DNA of 64,000 nt from Bradyrhizobium sp. WBOS07 (lineage in GTDB: Bacteria > Pseudomonadota > Alphaproteobacteria > Rhizobiales > Xanthobacteraceae): contig NZ_CP029008.1 in the NCBI RefSeq assembly GCF_024585165.1, positions 5,227,501 through 5,291,500 of the forward strand, given 5' to 3'. Shown one piece after another: positions 62,800 to 64,000 of this stretch. The notes under the pieces are model-generated. The model was not told the origin of the DNA and made no database searches. It saw only the letters and a list, made by a program, of their open reading frames with translations. Both the position numbers and the translations under genes were made by a program. The stretch's first letter is position 1, and each line of letters starts with the position of its first letter.

Positions 62800-63575
62800 G
62801 CAACCTCTCCGTAAGCCGCGCCGAACAGGCGATGATGCAGCGCGATCAGGCCGGCATTGAGCAACCAGCCGAGGATAGCAAGCCAAGTCAGGAACGCGTA
62901 CATCACCTCGGGACGCAGGCTCAGCCCGGCCGAAATGATCGCATAGCCGAGCCCGAACGGGTTAGCCGCGATCTCCGTTGTCACCGCCACGATCAGGGCA
63001 ATGCCCAGCGTCAGCCGTACCGCGGTGAATATTCTCGGAAGCGCCGCCGGAAGCGCAATCTTCGTGATCTGTTTGCGATACGGCATGCCGAGCATCCGGG
63101 CCACTTCGACCAGGCGCGGCTCGACGCCCAACACCGCGTCGCGGCTCAGCAGCAGCATCGGCCAGAAGCATGCAAAGGCAATGATCGCGGCCTCCATCCG
63201 GATGCCGAGGCCGTAAATCAGCATCATCAGGGGAATGACGGCAACCGGCGGGATCGGGCGGAACAACTCGATGGACAATGAAGCGAGCTGTGCCGCTCGG
63301 GGGGACAGGCCAAGCCATACGCCGAGTAACAGACCCAGCATTCCCCCGGCGGGAACGCCGATGGCGATCGCGCCGATCGTCTCGGCGGTGCGGACGAAGA
63401 TCTCGCCGTCGGCAATGGCGGCGACCAGAGCGGCTGCAATCTGCGTCGGCAACGCGAGGCCGTCGCTCTGAATGCCGGAGGCGCGCATCGCGATCTCGAT
63501 CCCGCCGAGGAGACCGAGCGGCACCAGCCACGCCGGGAGGGCATGCAGCAGGATCTCAATGCGACTTCTGGACAT
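62796..63575 (-). CDS. SsuC/TauC-type ABC permease (first)
   Basis: 259 residues, six spans, EAA loop EVARMLGMPYRKQITKIALPAALPRIFTAVRLTLGIALI, then AVTTEIAANPFGLGYAI. It is similar to the following permease; they probably pair as a heterodimer. The start at 63575 overlaps the ATPase end by 20 bases. Confidence 0.88.
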   Translation of the reverse strand: MSRSRIEILLHALPAWLVPLGLLGGIEIAMRASGIQSDGLALPTQIAAALVAAIADGEIFVRTAETIGAIAIGVPAGGMLGLLLGVWLGLSPRAAQLASLSIELFRPIPPVAVIPLMMLIYGLGIRMEAAIIAFACFWPMLLLSRDAVLGVEPRLVEVARMLGMPYRKQITKIALPAALPRIFTAVRLTLGIALIVAVTTEIAANPFGLGYAIISAGLSLRPEVMYAFLTWLAILGWLLNAGLIALHHRLFGAAYGEVA

Positions 63576-64000
63576 GGTCGAACAGGACGTGACGAAGCCG
63601 AAGGAATTCCGGATGCTCGCGCGTCTGCAGCTGATCGCGCGGCCTTGCCAATCCGACGTCGATGACGTCCGCCAGGCGGCCCGGATTGGCTTCGAGCGCA
63701 AACACGCGATCGCCCAGATAGATCGCCTCGTCGAGATCATGCGTGACGAAGAGCGCGGTCGCTCCACTGTCGTTGACGAGCCCCGCGATCTCGTCCTGGA
63801 GGGCCTGTCGGGTAAGTGCGTCGAGCGCGCCGAACGGCTCATCCATCAGAAGAATGCGCGGCTCCTGAGCCAGGCAGCGCGCGATCTGCACGCGTTGCTG
63901 CATGCCGCCGGACAATTGAGCGGGATATTTGTCTCCATGACCGCTGAGGCCGACCTTGTCGAGCAGGGTGGCGATGCGTTCGGCGCGCTCTTGGCGCGGT
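63556..64000 (-). CDS. SsuB/TauB-type ABC ATP-binding protein, C-terminal part (cut by window edge)
   Basis: Visible part starts in the helical domain (LDKVGLSGHGDKYPAQ) and carries the signature LSGGMQQR, Walker B ILLMDEPFGALD, and the H-loop LFVTHDLDEAIYLGDRV. This is the nitrate/sulfonate/taurine class. Walker A lies beyond base 64000. It is coupled to the two permeases; no binding protein is within view. Confidence 0.9.
   Translation of the reverse strand, partial: PRQERAERIATLLDKVGLSGHGDKYPAQLSGGMQQRVQIARCLAQEPRILLMDEPFGALDALTRQALQDEIAGLVNDSGATALFVTHDLDEAIYLGDRVFALEANPGRLADVIDVGLARPRDQLQTREHPEFLRLRHVLFDHVQKSH

Noticed and set aside
1..64000. CRISPR arrays, rRNA or tRNA genes, insertion sequences
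   Set aside because: I looked for regularly spaced repeats, tRNA-like cloverleaves and transposase motifs and saw none. The repeats present are isolated palindromes, not arrays. A tRNAscan or ISfinder run would settle this.

Overview
The window is a high-GC alphaproteobacterial chromosome segment, most likely Bradyrhizobium or a close relative. Evidence for this is the hmu heme-uptake locus with HmuP and an IsdG-type HmuQ, a nirK-nirV / nnrR-nnrS / hemN cluster preceded by FixK2/FNR-type boxes of the TTGCGC-NN-GCGCAA form, and several families of intergenic palindromic repeats. The assignment comes from gene content and motif recall, not from a database comparison.

Layout: (1) 1-2979, the tail of a GNAT acetyltransferase and a ferric-iron ABC importer (binding protein plus fused permease, no ATPase) with tandem Irr/ICE-like palindromes upstream. 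(2) 3154-9939, a denitrification and anaerobic heme block: nirK-nirV, a small membrane protein divergent from hemN, a DUF1858 protein, the regulator nnrR and nnrS. (3) 9955-13641, an AraC regulator, a FixJ-like response regulator that has lost its phospho-acceptor aspartate, and a DUF4139 periplasmic protein. (4) 13677-22468, heme uptake: hmuP-hmuT-hmuU-hmuV on the minus strand and divergent hmuR-hmuQ-hutX-exbB-exbD-tonB, covering outer-membrane receptor, energising complex, periplasmic/ABC import and cytosolic heme handling.

(5) 22669-34118, metabolic and transport genes: a phytase-like esterase, a carbohydrate-type ABC importer without ATPase, a D-2-hydroxyacid dehydrogenase, a chemoreceptor, a Bug-family binding protein, two EamA exporters and a DUF1330 protein. 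(6) 34388-49901, mostly housekeeping and small conserved genes: a MacAB-like export system, purA, a proline-rich membrane protein, two small Cys-rich exported proteins, DUF5413, DUF4112 and DUF3309 proteins, msrA-msrB, a TPR-caspase protein, a Tat-exported hydrolase and a RecD-like helicase.

(7) 50293-58395, a periplasmic nitrate reductase operon in the order napF-like, D, A, G, H, B, C, followed without a gap by a DUF2478 gene and then a luciferase-like oxidoreductase. A FNR/FixK-type box lies upstream. A LuxR-type regulator and an orphan ORF follow. (8) 60224-64000, an SsuABC/TauABC-type ABC importer (ATPase cut by the window edge, two permeases) whose last gene encodes an apparent SDR-MoaF fusion.

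Functionally, Nap would supply nitrite to NirK, NnrR and NnrS would handle the NO response, HemN would make heme without oxygen, and the hmu system would scavenge heme. FixK/FNR-type boxes tie the respiratory parts together, and ICE-like sites suggest iron control of the uptake parts. The most unusual items are the SDR-MoaF fusion, the FixJ-like pseudo-receiver, the gamma-type nap operon with its short NapF, Cys-tailed NapD and DUF2478/LLM tail, and the FixK-box-linked 66-residue membrane protein beside hemN.
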